Positions 53,832 to 62,092 of a stretch of DNA of 64,000 nt are shown here, piece after piece; the first letter of the stretch is position 1, and every line of letters starts with the position of its first letter. The DNA is taken from the NCBI RefSeq assembly GCF_036452155.1, contig NZ_JAWJZY010000002.1; one strand, given 5' to 3'. The notes below the pieces were generated by a model. The model saw only the letters and a program-made list of their open reading frames with translations, was not told where the DNA came from and did no database searches. The DNA is from Sorlinia euscelidii (GTDB lineage Bacteria > Pseudomonadota > Alphaproteobacteria > Acetobacterales > Acetobacteraceae). A program made the position numbers and the translations under genes.

Positions 53832-54377
53832 TTACTTCCCGCGCTGCTCTTTCGCCAGTTTTCTCATCAGCATATTGCGTTTCAACTTTGAAAGATGATC
53901 TACGAAAAGAATGCCATCAAGATGATCGATCTCATGCTGGATGCAGATGGCGAGGAGTCCATCCGTTTCCAGCTCTTCATCCTCTCCATCAAGGTTCTGA
54001 TATTTTACTGTAATGCGCGCCGGTCGGATAACCTCCGCATATTGATTAGGGACGGAGAGGCAGCCTTCCTCTGTCGCAGCTTCCTCATCTGAGAAGGAGG
54101 TGATTTCCGGGTTGATAAAGACACGGGGGCGCCTTACGTCATTTTCGGCAATGTCGATAATCATGAAGCGCAGCCCGATCCCCACTTGCGGCGCGGCGAG
54201 GCCGATCCCCGGTGCACGATACATGGCCGCGAACATACCGGGCAAGGCAGCACGAATTTGCGGCATGTCCGACGCCTGGACGCGCGCGGCCTTGCGTGAA
54301 AGGACAGGGTGCGGTGCAACCAGGATCGGCGTTGGCGTGACTGAGTCGAGATCGTTCAAGAATGAGAGAGCTTCCAT
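53832..54377 (-). CDS. def: Peptide deformylase
   Basis: Removes the formyl group added through Fmt from nascent proteins. The 181-residue metalloprotease shows all three motifs: GIGLAAPQVG (residues 57-66), EGCLSVPN (metal-binding Cys) and QHEIDHLDGILFVDHL (two His ligands and the catalytic Glu). It is followed by fmt two bases downstream, the reciprocal of the common def-fmt order and consistent with one transcript. Confidence 0.97.
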   Translation of the reverse strand: MEALSFLNDLDSVTPTPILVAPHPVLSRKAARVQASDMPQIRAALPGMFAAMYRAPGIGLAAPQVGIGLRFMIIDIAENDVRRPRVFINPEITSFSDEEAATEEGCLSVPNQYAEVIRPARITVKYQNLDGEDEELETDGLLAICIQHEIDHLDGILFVDHLSKLKRNMLMRKLAKEQRGK

Positions 54378-54466
54378 AGCGCGCTCCTACCGAAATTTCG
54401 GCGTCGCGCCAACGATTTTCGTCGTCGCCATGACACCGAAGCGAAAGTTAAAACGGGAACGGGGTG

Positions 54467-54496
54467 GTTGAAGTTGTCAGTTTGAGTCGCATATGT
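54467..54496 (+). promoter_or_regulatory. possible heat-shock (RpoH) promoter of hsp20
   Basis: GTTGAAG at 54467-54473 resembles the RpoH -35 (CTTGAA), and CATATG at 54490-54495 could be the -10, with a 16-base spacer. It lies about 80 bases before the hsp20 start, upstream of the ROSE-like hairpins. The match is partial, so this is a suggestion only. Confidence 0.35.
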
Positions 54497-54515
54497 GATA
54501 AAATGACCCTTATTC

Positions 54516-54576
54516 AACCGTCTGACGCCACTCGGGTCAGGACGGTTTGTCTCGCTCAATGAGGAGGCTTGCTTTG
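54516..54576 (+). promoter_or_regulatory. ROSE-like RNA thermometer in the hsp20 leader
   Basis: Two hairpins precede the gene. The first (54516-54526 with 54536-54547) has an 11-bp stem with one bulge. The second pairs CTCGCTC (54551-54557) with GAGGAG (54561-54566) around an AAT loop, with the G at 54554 bulged. This sequesters the Shine-Dalgarno GAGGAGG and contains UCGCU, the U(U/C)GCU signature of ROSE elements, whose bulged G and weak pairs melt on heating. ROSE elements are known to control small heat-shock genes in alphaproteobacteria. Confidence 0.72.
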
Positions 54577-55071
54577 TCAGGACGCTTATTCACTTCCCCG
54601 ACATTTCTCGGGTTCGATTATCTGGAGCAGATGCTGGAGCGTGCTGCGAAAACCGTTTCAGATGGTTACCCACCTTATAATATTGAGCAGCTTGACCAGA
54701 AAACGCTGCGCGTGACTCTGGCCGTTGCCGGGTTCGCCATGACGGATCTCCAGATCACACAGGAAGATAACCAACTTGTGATCAGAGGCCGACAGAATGA
54801 CGACTCGCAGGGGCGCGCTTTTATCCATCGCGGTATTGCAGCGCGGCAATTTCAGAAATCTTTTGTGCTTGCCGACAATATAGAAGTTGGGGATGCGTGG
54901 CTGGATAACGGGTTGCTTCACATTGATTTGCATCGCCCTCAGCCTGAAGTTCGCGTTAAGCAGATAGAAATTTCGGACGGCAAACGCAGCGCGCGTGCTA
55001 TGGCTAATACGGAGATCGAGCTGCCTCGACCCAGGCGCCCGCGCGGAACTCCCGCCCCTGGCGACAATTAA
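54574..55071 (+). CDS. Small heat-shock protein, Hsp20 (alpha-crystallin) family
   Basis: ATP-independent holdase that keeps unfolding proteins soluble. The TTG at 54574 is favoured because GAGGAGG lies 6 bases upstream; ATG 54559 would start inside the ribosome site. The 165-residue protein has the IbpA-like N-terminus FLGFDYLEQMLERAAKTVSD, the alpha-crystallin domain (about 40-125; YNIEQLDQKTLRVTLAVAGF and FQKSFVLADNIEVGDAWLDNG) and a C-terminal IEI (I-x-I) oligomerisation motif. The basic/proline tail is longer than usual. Translation is likely thermoregulated by the leader described above. Confidence 0.93.
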   Translation: MSGRLFTSPTFLGFDYLEQMLERAAKTVSDGYPPYNIEQLDQKTLRVTLAVAGFAMTDLQITQEDNQLVIRGRQNDDSQGRAFIHRGIAARQFQKSFVLADNIEVGDAWLDNGLLHIDLHRPQPEVRVKQIEISDGKRSARAMANTEIELPRPRRPRGTPAPGDN

Positions 55072-55127
55072 AACCTGAAGGGGTTTCGCCCCCGCTTAGT
55101 GTCTTCATACTGAAAGGACGCTTGAAT

Positions 55128-55382
55128 ATGGCCAGAACATCCTCCGCTTCGGACGCGCCTTATCCCGCCGGAGCGACATCGGACCTTCGGACCATCTCCA
55201 ATCTGGAACTGCTTGAACTTGGCATGAAACAGGTTGCCTATGTCAGGGAAGTCGTCTTTGAAGGTGAGGCCGCTTTCGCGATTCATGCGGCTGACGGTAC
55301 GCCCATGGCCTTGGCTGAGGACCATGATAGCGCCGTTGAAGCGATTATCGATAATGAGTTGACGCCGACCTGGCTTCACTGA
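55128..55382 (+). CDS. DUF1150 family protein
   Basis: A small protein of 84 residues from the ATG at 55128 (AAGGA nine bases upstream). Residues LRTISNLELLELGMKQVAYV and VREVVFEGEAAFAIHAADGTPMALA match the DUF1150 family, which is restricted to alphaproteobacteria and frequently follows small heat-shock genes. No function is established. The position 56 bases after hsp20 supports a role linked to heat shock. Confidence 0.85.
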   Translation: MARTSSASDAPYPAGATSDLRTISNLELLELGMKQVAYVREVVFEGEAAFAIHAADGTPMALAEDHDSAVEAIIDNELTPTWLH

Positions 55383-55383
55383 G

Positions 55384-55749
55384 GTGATTCGTCGATACGC
55401 GGATGAGCCTCGCCTGAGTGGTGCAGTGCGCCATGGGGGCCTCGTCTATCTGGCGGGGCAGGTCGCGGATGACACCTCGCTTGATGCGGAGGGGCAGACC
55501 CGCGACATCCTGACGCAGATTGATCATCTACTTGCGGAAACCGGGTCGGACAAACGTCATCTGCTGTCCGTGCAGATCTTTCTCATGGATATCAAGGATA
55601 TCGACGCCATGAACAGGGCGTGGGATGCGTGGATTGATGCGGGTTGCAAGCCGGCCCGCGCAACGGTTGAAGCGCGCCTGGCGGACCCGGCATGGCGTGT
55701 CGAGATCACGGCGATCGCGGCCTGCCGCCCGGACGCGCGCGACGCGTAA
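55384..55749 (+). CDS. RidA/YjgF family protein
   Basis: A 121-residue member of the RidA family, which hydrolyses reactive enamine/imine intermediates or acts as a redox-activated chaperone. Signatures are GLVYLAGQVADD, VQIFLMDIKDIDAMNRAWD and GCKPARATVEARLADP with the conserved Arg. It starts at a GTG one base after the DUF1150 stop, so it is coupled to the heat-shock locus. Confidence 0.88.
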   Translation: MIRRYADEPRLSGAVRHGGLVYLAGQVADDTSLDAEGQTRDILTQIDHLLAETGSDKRHLLSVQIFLMDIKDIDAMNRAWDAWIDAGCKPARATVEARLADPAWRVEITAIAACRPDARDA

Positions 55750-55832
55750 GGAACGGCTGGGGGCGGGAAACAGGACCGACGCTGCCTGGAGCGCTTCCGC
55801 GCGTTTGGCGCGAGACAGCCTGCGAGGCGCGT

Positions 55833-56603
55833 TTAGAGCGAGAAATTCTCGCCAAGATAAACGCGGCGCACATCCTCATTTGCGACGATGGCTTCCGGCA
55901 CGCCTTCCATCAAAACCTGGCCGCTATGCATAATATAGGCGCGGTCAATGACTTCCAGCGTCTCACGCACATTATGGTCCGTGATCAGCACGCCAATCCC
56001 GCGATCTTTGAGGTGAGACACGAGATCACGTATCTCGCCCACCGCAATCGGGTCAATCCCCGCAAGCGGCTCATCCAGCAAAATATAATTCGGTTGGCTG
56101 GCGAGGGCGCGGGCGATCTCAAGCCGACGACGTTCACCTCCGGACAGGGCAAGGGAAGGCGCATGACGCAGATGCGAAATGCCGAACTCACCAAGGAGAC
56201 CATCCAGCATCGCATGGCGACGGTCATAATCCGACTCCACGACTTCCAATGCTGCAAGGATATTCTGCTCGACATTCAGCCCGCGGAAGATGCTGGCCTC
56301 TTGCGGCAGATAGCCAATGCCCAGACGCGCCCGACGATACATGGGCAGGCCGGTAATATCGGCGCCATCAAGGGTGATGGTGCCGGTATCAGGCTGGACG
56401 AGGCCGACAATCATATAGAAACTTGTCGTTTTGCCTGCGCCATTCGGGCCGAGCAGACCGACAGCCTCGCCCCGCTGCACCTGAAGTGAGACATCTTTCA
56501 CGACTTGGCGCTTTTTATATTTTTTACCGATGCCATGGGCAATCAGACCTGACGAAATCGCGGGATTATCCACGATTTCATGCAAAGCGATGGTCTCGTT
56601 CAT
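55833..56603 (-). CDS. lptB: LPS export ABC transporter ATP-binding protein LptB
   Basis: Cytoplasmic ATPase that powers lipopolysaccharide extraction with LptFG. The 256-residue protein has Walker A GPNGAGKTTSFYM, Q-loop GYLPQEAS, signature LSGGERRRLEIARALA and Walker B YILLDEPLAGIDPIAV. It is coupled to lptA by an ATGA overlap. Confidence 0.96.
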   Translation of the reverse strand: MNETIALHEIVDNPAISSGLIAHGIGKKYKKRQVVKDVSLQVQRGEAVGLLGPNGAGKTTSFYMIVGLVQPDTGTITLDGADITGLPMYRRARLGIGYLPQEASIFRGLNVEQNILAALEVVESDYDRRHAMLDGLLGEFGISHLRHAPSLALSGGERRRLEIARALASQPNYILLDEPLAGIDPIAVGEIRDLVSHLKDRGIGVLITDHNVRETLEVIDRAYIMHSGQVLMEGVPEAIVANEDVRRVYLGENFSL

Positions 56604-57547
56604 TTTGTAGGCCCTGATCTGGTGCTGTTGGTCTGGTTCGGGATGACAAGGCCCTCAATACGCTGTCCCGGTGCCGGGTTCATGATCGCGACACCTGTTT
56701 TGACATTCACGATCGCTGATTGCCCGTTATTCTGGTTCTGCCCACTTGTGACGTGGACGCTCCCGATCAGCCGGGCCAGTTCCGTATCGAAAACGTAAAC
56801 GCCTCGGTCCCCGGTTGCTGTTTCCGTCGGAGTGCGGATGATGACGTTGCCCCACGCATAAGCGCGGTCAAGCTTTCCGGCTTTCGCGTCGGATTGTCCT
56901 TCTGGCTGCGGTGCCGTTTTGTGGCGCGCCGCTTCCGGCGTGTCGGGCTTTCCGAATGCAACGAGGATGTCGGCCCTGATCCTTTTTCCGTCATTGGTCG
57001 TCACCGTGGCGTCGCCGCGTCCGACCGACATTTTATTTGTGGTGTGATATTCAATGACGTCACGCGCGGTCATGACGGTGGTCGGCGTCGTCATTTTCAG
57101 GTTTTTCCCGGTCATGACCAATGTTGCCTGATCGACATCGTAAAGCGCCTTGTCGCCCCAGGCTTGATCAGTCGGGGAATATATATGAACGTGCCCGATC
57201 GCCTCCATACGGTAAAGCTCCATCGAGCCGCCCATGGCATCATCCCCATTGGCGGCGCTGGTCTGGGGCGCATTTCCCGACTGGTTCTGTGCCGATTGAG
57301 GCGTTGTCTTCTTACGCAGAAATCCGATGAGCTGATCCGCATCAATTGTGGCATCGCCGCGCACAGCCCGCGCGCGATCGAGAAAAGTGATCGTCTGGGA
57401 GTCGTGATCATAAGTCTGGGGACCGGCTGAGCTGATGGTAATTTGCTCCCCGTGGGATTTATCAATCGTGTCGGCCCGGGCATCGACCACGCCATAGAGT
57501 GAGATGCATGTCATTAGGGCGAAGGATCGCGTCAGACGGCAGGTCAT
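56600..57547 (-). CDS. lptA: LPS export protein LptA
   Basis: Periplasmic bridge protein for LPS transport. Of 315 residues, the first ~25 form a signal peptide (TRSFALMTCISLYGVVDARA). The OstA-like beta-jellyroll core is recognised by TYDHDSQTITFLDRARAVRGDATIDADQL split, EAIGHVHIYSPTDQAWGD, and VFDTELARLIGSVHVTSG. A glutamine/asparagine and lysine-rich insert lies near residues 80-110, making it longer than E. coli LptA (about 185). lptC overlaps upstream, lptB downstream. Confidence 0.9.
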   Translation of the reverse strand: MTCRLTRSFALMTCISLYGVVDARADTIDKSHGEQITISSAGPQTYDHDSQTITFLDRARAVRGDATIDADQLIGFLRKKTTPQSAQNQSGNAPQTSAANGDDAMGGSMELYRMEAIGHVHIYSPTDQAWGDKALYDVDQATLVMTGKNLKMTTPTTVMTARDVIEYHTTNKMSVGRGDATVTTNDGKRIRADILVAFGKPDTPEAARHKTAPQPEGQSDAKAGKLDRAYAWGNVIIRTPTETATGDRGVYVFDTELARLIGSVHVTSGQNQNNGQSAIVNVKTGVAIMNPAPGQRIEGLVIPNQTNSTRSGPTK

Positions 57548-58302
57548 GGACTGGAAGTTTCATCCTTTCGACGTGTCGGGAGCGTGTCGTTCTGGTCATT
57601 ATTACGAACGATGCGCTCCGGCCCGGTAAATTCAAGCAATCCGGCGTGCTGGTCCAGAAAATAGCCCTGCGCGTCAAGCTTGCCAAACGGGCCCTCCGCA
57701 TGTGCCCAGTCTGAAGATGCGATGATCCCGGCATGGAGGTCAAGATCTGCGGTCGGGCTGTTCATCAACGTCCCATCATCACGATAGAGCACGACGTGGC
57801 CGCGCAGGTTCAAAGTCTGCTCGTGCTGCATGTAAACGCCGCTATCAGCACGGATCTGCGCCCATCCGCCGCTTGTCAAATGCAGGTCCGCCACCGGGTC
57901 CACAAGGTCGATGCGATCCTGATCCCGCTGGTTGGCGAATTTTGCGGTGATCATGTAAGGCCGGTTGCTGTTATCGAGCCCCCGATAAACCGCGTCCTCC
58001 AGCGTGCCATTCTGCACGCGCATCTCTTCCATTTCTTTCAGGACGGCCTGATTGACATTGACCCAGCGCGCCACTTCCGGCCAGACGGCGATAGACCCCA
58101 GCATCAGAATGGCCACGCATGGCAGCACCCACTTCGCCATATCAAGCCGCTTGCGCCTTGTATGTAGGGAGGCTTTGGTGGGCAGATTTCGCGGTCGCTC
58201 TTTCTGATGGTCGAGCAGGGCGCGGCGGTGGGCCGCCTGCGCTTCACTGTCGCGTTGGAAATCATCCCGTCGCGGTGGCGGTGTGCGTGGCGTCTCGCTC
58301 AT
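57544..58302 (-). CDS. lptC: LPS export protein LptC
   Basis: Single-pass inner-membrane protein linking LptB2FG to LptA. The 252 residues include a long cytoplasmic N-terminus rich in Arg/Pro, one transmembrane helix (WVLPCVAILMLGSIAVWP, about 58-75) and a periplasmic LptC fold (NRPYMITAKFANQ, IRADSGVYMQHEQTLNLRG, LDLHAGIIASSDWAHAEGP). It overlaps kdsD and lptA by four bases on either side. Confidence 0.88.
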   Translation of the reverse strand: MSETPRTPPPRRDDFQRDSEAQAAHRRALLDHQKERPRNLPTKASLHTRRKRLDMAKWVLPCVAILMLGSIAVWPEVARWVNVNQAVLKEMEEMRVQNGTLEDAVYRGLDNSNRPYMITAKFANQRDQDRIDLVDPVADLHLTSGGWAQIRADSGVYMQHEQTLNLRGHVVLYRDDGTLMNSPTADLDLHAGIIASSDWAHAEGPFGKLDAQGYFLDQHAGLLEFTGPERIVRNNDQNDTLPTRRKDETSSP

Positions 58303-59276
58303 GGAACCGTGACGCGAAGGAGGTCATGAAGATGGACGATACCGAGAGGGCACCCTGACTCATCCAGGATGAAAACGCTGGAAACAGGGCGTGCACGCTC
58401 CGTCATGAGTTGAAGCACCTCTTGCGCCAGGCGCGAGGGTTCCGTTGTCAGGGGTGAGACATTCATAATGTCACGCGCTGTGCGCGTTTTGAGGTCGCCA
58501 GATAAGGCGGGTCGCAAATCGCCATCGCTGATCAGGCCGATCAGGCGTCGCCGGTCATCAATGATGCCAATACATCCGAATGTCTTGCGCGTCATCTCCA
58601 CAATAACTTCGGTGAGGGCCATATCCGGCCGGCCCAAAGGCATGGCTGCGCCCGAGTGCATCAATTGTGAAATGGGTCGCAGCGCCGTGCCCAATTTGCC
58701 GCCAGGGTGAAATGCGCCGAAATCATGGGCGGAGAATTGCCGCTTTTGTAGTAAGGAGACCGCCAGCGCATCGCCCAGAGCCAGTTGCATGAGTGTGCTC
58801 GTGGTGGGGGCCAGGCCCATCGGGCAGGCCTCCGCGGCCATGGGGAGAAGCAGAAGCACGCGGCTGGCGCGCGCCAACGTACTTTGCGCATGGCCCGTCA
58901 TCGCGATGACTGTCAGGTTATTGCGGATAGCGTGCTCAATAACAGCGAGAAGCTCCCCCGTTTCACCGGAATAGGAGATGAGGAGGAGGACATCGTCCTG
59001 ACGCACCATGCCAAGATCGCCATGGGCGGCTTCCGCTGGATGCAGAAAGAGCGAAGGCGTGCCCGTCGAGGCCAGTGTGGCTTGAATCTTGCGGCCGACA
59101 TGCCCTGATTTTCCGATGCCGGAAACAACCAGACGGCCCCGCATCGACAGAATGAGTTGCGTGGCCTCGGTGAAGGCGTTTTGAAACGTCGCGTCGCAGG
59201 TGAGGGCCTCCCGCAGACGCGCAAGCCCGACGCTTTCCGCGTCGATTGCGTCAATCGCAGATTGGAGAACACTCAT
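58299..59276 (-). CDS. kdsD: Arabinose-5-phosphate isomerase (KpsF/GutQ/KdsD)
   Basis: Makes D-arabinose 5-phosphate for Kdo, an LPS core sugar. The 325-residue protein has a SIS domain (about 35-175; VVSGIGKSGHVGRKIQATLAS, LLLISYSGETGELLAVIEHA, HPAEAAHGDLGMV) and two CBS domains (about 200-325; GCIGIIDDRRRLIGLISDGD and SSVFILDESGCPLGIVHLHD). First gene of the lpt cluster, which ties Kdo supply to LPS export. Confidence 0.95.
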   Translation of the reverse strand: MSVLQSAIDAIDAESVGLARLREALTCDATFQNAFTEATQLILSMRGRLVVSGIGKSGHVGRKIQATLASTGTPSLFLHPAEAAHGDLGMVRQDDVLLLISYSGETGELLAVIEHAIRNNLTVIAMTGHAQSTLARASRVLLLLPMAAEACPMGLAPTTSTLMQLALGDALAVSLLQKRQFSAHDFGAFHPGGKLGTALRPISQLMHSGAAMPLGRPDMALTEVIVEMTRKTFGCIGIIDDRRRLIGLISDGDLRPALSGDLKTRTARDIMNVSPLTTEPSRLAQEVLQLMTERARPVSSVFILDESGCPLGIVHLHDLLRVTVP

Positions 59277-59383
59277 AAGCCGGTCCTTGCCGTCAAAACG
59301 CGTAAAGCCTCAAATCGAGATGAGTTGGTCATGCTGACTGATCAATGAGTCATGTCCCGACCACTCTAACGCATCAGACGACG

Positions 59384-59409
59384 AAACAACACCGCGTTCA
59401 CGCGCGGTG
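59384..59409 (-). terminator. hairpin at the end of the exonuclease gene, possible terminator
   Basis: A 7-bp stem CACCGCG/CGCGGTG (minus strand 59409-59403 with 59396-59390) overlaps the stop codon and is followed by TTGTTT. A short but plausible intrinsic terminator between this gene and kdsD. Confidence 0.4.
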
Positions 59410-60054
59410 GGAGAATATGTCAGGGTCCGTGTAACCTAAAATGTCCAGCTTCGCCCGTGTCGGCAGGAAATCAAAACAGGCCTGGGCAAGCGCCATGCGG
59501 TTTTCCCGCTCCAGAAGGGTCTTGAGCCTGGCCCATAATGCGTGAAGATACAGGACATCGGAGGCTGCGTAATTCAATTGATCACTATTGAGAATCTCGG
59601 CGCCCCAATCGGAGGTCTGCTGTTGCTTCAGTAACTCAATGCCCAAAAGCTCCCGGCATAAATGGGCCAGGCCGTGCCGATCGGTGAAAGTGCGTACGAG
59701 ACGCGCGGCGATTTTGGTGCAGATGACAGGCGTGACCTCAATTTTGAGGGCATGTTGCAGGAGGGCGACGTCAAAACGCGCAAAATGCATGAGCTTCGTC
59801 GTTTGCGGGTTTGTCAGCAGCGCTTTGAGATTGGGGCAATCCGCGTAGCTTCCATCGGGCCGGGGCGGTCTGATCTGCACCAGATGCGCCGTGCCATCAC
59901 CGGCGGAAAGCTGCACAAGGCAAAGCCGGTCCCGATGCGGGTTGAGCCCCATGGCTTCCGTGTCGATCGCGACAATATCGCCGAAATCAAGGCCGGATGG
60001 CAGGTCTCCATCATGGAGGAGAGGTTGGGCTTGCGGGCTGGAAGCCATCGGCAA
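59398..60054 (-). CDS. rnd: RNase D-like 3'-5' exonuclease (short form)
   Basis: A DEDDy exonuclease of 218 residues. Asp31 and Glu33 (IVAIDTEAMGL), Asp in MHFARFDVALLQHAL, and Tyr/Asp in LNYAASDVLYLHALW give the DEDDy set. The protein lacks the two HRDC domains of E. coli RNase D, so it is the short alphaproteobacterial form, which may mature tRNA 3' ends. The neighbouring tRNA-Leu is a suggestive but not proven link. Confidence 0.88.
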   Translation of the reverse strand: MPMASSPQAQPLLHDGDLPSGLDFGDIVAIDTEAMGLNPHRDRLCLVQLSAGDGTAHLVQIRPPRPDGSYADCPNLKALLTNPQTTKLMHFARFDVALLQHALKIEVTPVICTKIAARLVRTFTDRHGLAHLCRELLGIELLKQQQTSDWGAEILNSDQLNYAASDVLYLHALWARLKTLLERENRMALAQACFDFLPTRAKLDILGYTDPDIFSHRA

Positions 60055-60129
60055 TCGTCCTTCATCCGGCCCGGTCCGGGCGGTGACGGCAAAATGTCGC
60101 TCACACCGTCAGGCATTTTTAAAGAAAAC

Positions 60130-60216
60130 TGGTGCCCAGAAGAAGACTCGAACTTCCACGTCCTTGCGGACACAGGTACCTGAAACCTGCGCGTCTACCA
60201 ATTCCGCCATCTGGGC
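60130..60216 (-). tRNA. tRNA-Leu (anticodon CAG)
   Basis: Read on the minus strand from 60216 to 60130, 87 bases including an encoded CCA. The acceptor stem GCCCAGA pairs with TCTGGGC, the D-arm contains GGCGGAATTGGTAGACG (bacterial tRNA-Leu type), the anticodon loop TTCAGGT gives CAG, a long variable arm (GTCCGCAAGGAC) marks a class II tRNA, and GTTCGAGTC is the T-loop. CAG reads CUG codons, a frequent Leu codon at this base composition. Confidence 0.96.
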
Positions 60217-60616
60217 ACGGAACCTGTCATGCATCTCAGCGACACATGCAGTTGGTTTGCAAGCGTTTAAACGCCTCTCAGCCTGGCGTCAATATGGTGT
60301 TTTGTGTGCTTCGCGCCTTATTGCGGCAGTGGGCGGGGACGGAAGGCGCATGACACAAGATGGTGCGCGACGAAATGTCACATATGAGACCTAATTTTAT
60401 ATGAAAAAAACTTTCGGACCGAGGCACAGAAATTAAAAACGGCAATTAGGTCAACATGAATGACTTATATTATCGATCTGTTTCCTCTATGCCGCGATAT
60501 GGGCGCATTCCCCTTCATTCAGCGCCTGTTTCTTGCATGGGTGTATAGCGGCGCGCGTGGGTCCACCCACCATTTCGGCAAGCGCTTCACCCATTGCTTC
60601 GGGAGAGAGGTTGGCG
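60217..60616. other. intergenic region between tRNA-Leu and gltD
   Basis: About 400 bases without a supported gene. It must contain the tRNA-Leu promoter (leftward) and the gltD promoter (rightward). A 30-codon frame starting with the ATG at 60456 (MNDLYYRSVSSMPRYGRIPL start) is open but has no good ribosome site. A palindrome GCGTTTAAACGC near 60264-60275 is present. The gltD start is set by GGGAGAGAGG at 60601-60610. Confidence 0.35.
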
Positions 60617-62089
60617 ATGGTCGAGCGGATGCTTCAATTTGTTTCTGTCCCACAGGAAATGCCGCAGAAGCGTGATGCTGACGCACGCCGACACGATTTT
60701 GCAGAAATCTATAAAGGCTTTGCACTCAAGCAGGCTGAGCGTCAGGCCGGTCGGTGCTCTCAATGTGGCGTGCCCTTCTGTTCCGTGCATTGTCCCTTGG
60801 GGAACAACATCCCGGATTGGCTGAAGCTGACGGCAGAGGGGCGTTTGGAGGAAGCTTATGCGGTTGCCGCTGCGACAAACAGCTTCCCGGAAATCTGCGG
60901 CCGCGTCTGCCCGCAGGACCGCCTTTGTGAAGGTAATTGCGTCATCCAGAAGGGCTTTGAGAGCGTCACGATTGGCGCTGTCGAAAAATTCGTGACGGAA
61001 AATGCCTTTGCCGAAGGGTGGGTCAAGCCGCGTCTGCCGCGCGATGAATTGGCGCAATCTGTCGCCATTATCGGCGCCGGTCCCGCAGGGCTCGCGGCCG
61101 CGGAACGGCTTCGGGCGCGCGGCTATCAGGTCCATGTTTATGACCGGCATGACCGTGTCGGGGGGTTGCTCGTCTATGGTATCCCCAGCTTCAAGCTTGA
61201 AAAACACATTATTGCGCGGCGTCATGACCTGCTCGTCCGGCAGGGCGTGACGTTTCATCTCAATACGGAGATCGGGGAAGGTGAGGGGCGCATCAGCTTT
61301 GCGGCGCTGCGAGACCAATATGATGCTGTTTTCATCGCGACGGGTGTTTATCAATCCCGGGATATTGCGCTCCCTGGCGCAGCGCGCGCTGGCGTCATTC
61401 AGGCTTTGGCCTACCTCACGGAGTCAAATAAACGCGGTTATCATGAGGTTTCGGACGCGGAGACCGCCCTCCATGCCCGGGATCGCCGCGTCGTCTTGAT
61501 TGGCGGCGGCGATACGGCCATGGATTGCGTGCGCACGGCGATTCGCCAGGGTGCCGCTTCCGTGACCTGCCTTTATCGACGGGATCGTGAAAATATGCCC
61601 GGCTCAGCGCAGGAAGTGCGGAATGCGGAGGAGGAGGGCGTCACTTTCTCCTGGCTCACCACGCCAGTTGAGTTTGTAGGTGCAAAGCAGATTGAGGCGA
61701 TCAAGGTTCAAGCCATGCGCCTGGGTGGAATCGGCCCGACAGGTCGTCGGGATGTTGAGCCCGTGCTCGGCGATGTCCGGCAAATTCCGGCTGATCTCGT
61801 CATATTGGCGCTGGGTTTTGAGCCGGAAGACCTGCGCGCTGATTGGCGCGTGCCTGAATTGGGTGTGACACACTGGGGCACGGTGCAGACCCGCCCCGGG
61901 CAGTATGAGACAAACCTTGAAGGCGTGTTTGCTGGTGGGGATATTGTGCGCGGCGCTTCCCTTGTCGTCTGGGCCATACGTGACGGGCAGGAGGCCGCTG
62001 ACGCTATGCATGCTTATCTCAAGGCGCGTGGCGCAGCCGAACCATGCGCAGCGACGCCCGTGATGAAAAAGCGCCGGGTGGGGGAATAG
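60617..62089 (+). CDS. gltD: Glutamate synthase (NADPH) small subunit
   Basis: FAD/NADPH subunit passing electrons to GltB for glutamate formation. From the ATG at 60617 (GGGAGAGAGG six bases upstream) there are 490 residues. The N-terminal part has the two Cys clusters (CSQCGVPFCSVHCPLGNNIP and CGRVCPQDRLCEGNC) that hold 4Fe-4S centres; the FAD site is IIGAGPAGLAAAERLR and the NADPH site is VLIGGGDTAMDC; the C-terminal VFAGGDIVRGASLVVWAI completes the FAD fold. An upstream extension to 60533 is not supported. gltD precedes gltB here, whereas gltB comes first in E. coli. Confidence 0.95.
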   Translation: MVERMLQFVSVPQEMPQKRDADARRHDFAEIYKGFALKQAERQAGRCSQCGVPFCSVHCPLGNNIPDWLKLTAEGRLEEAYAVAAATNSFPEICGRVCPQDRLCEGNCVIQKGFESVTIGAVEKFVTENAFAEGWVKPRLPRDELAQSVAIIGAGPAGLAAAERLRARGYQVHVYDRHDRVGGLLVYGIPSFKLEKHIIARRHDLLVRQGVTFHLNTEIGEGEGRISFAALRDQYDAVFIATGVYQSRDIALPGAARAGVIQALAYLTESNKRGYHEVSDAETALHARDRRVVLIGGGDTAMDCVRTAIRQGAASVTCLYRRDRENMPGSAQEVRNAEEEGVTFSWLTTPVEFVGAKQIEAIKVQAMRLGGIGPTGRRDVEPVLGDVRQIPADLVILALGFEPEDLRADWRVPELGVTHWGTVQTRPGQYETNLEGVFAGGDIVRGASLVVWAIRDGQEAADAMHAYLKARGAAEPCAATPVMKKRRVGE

Positions 62090-62092
62090 AAC

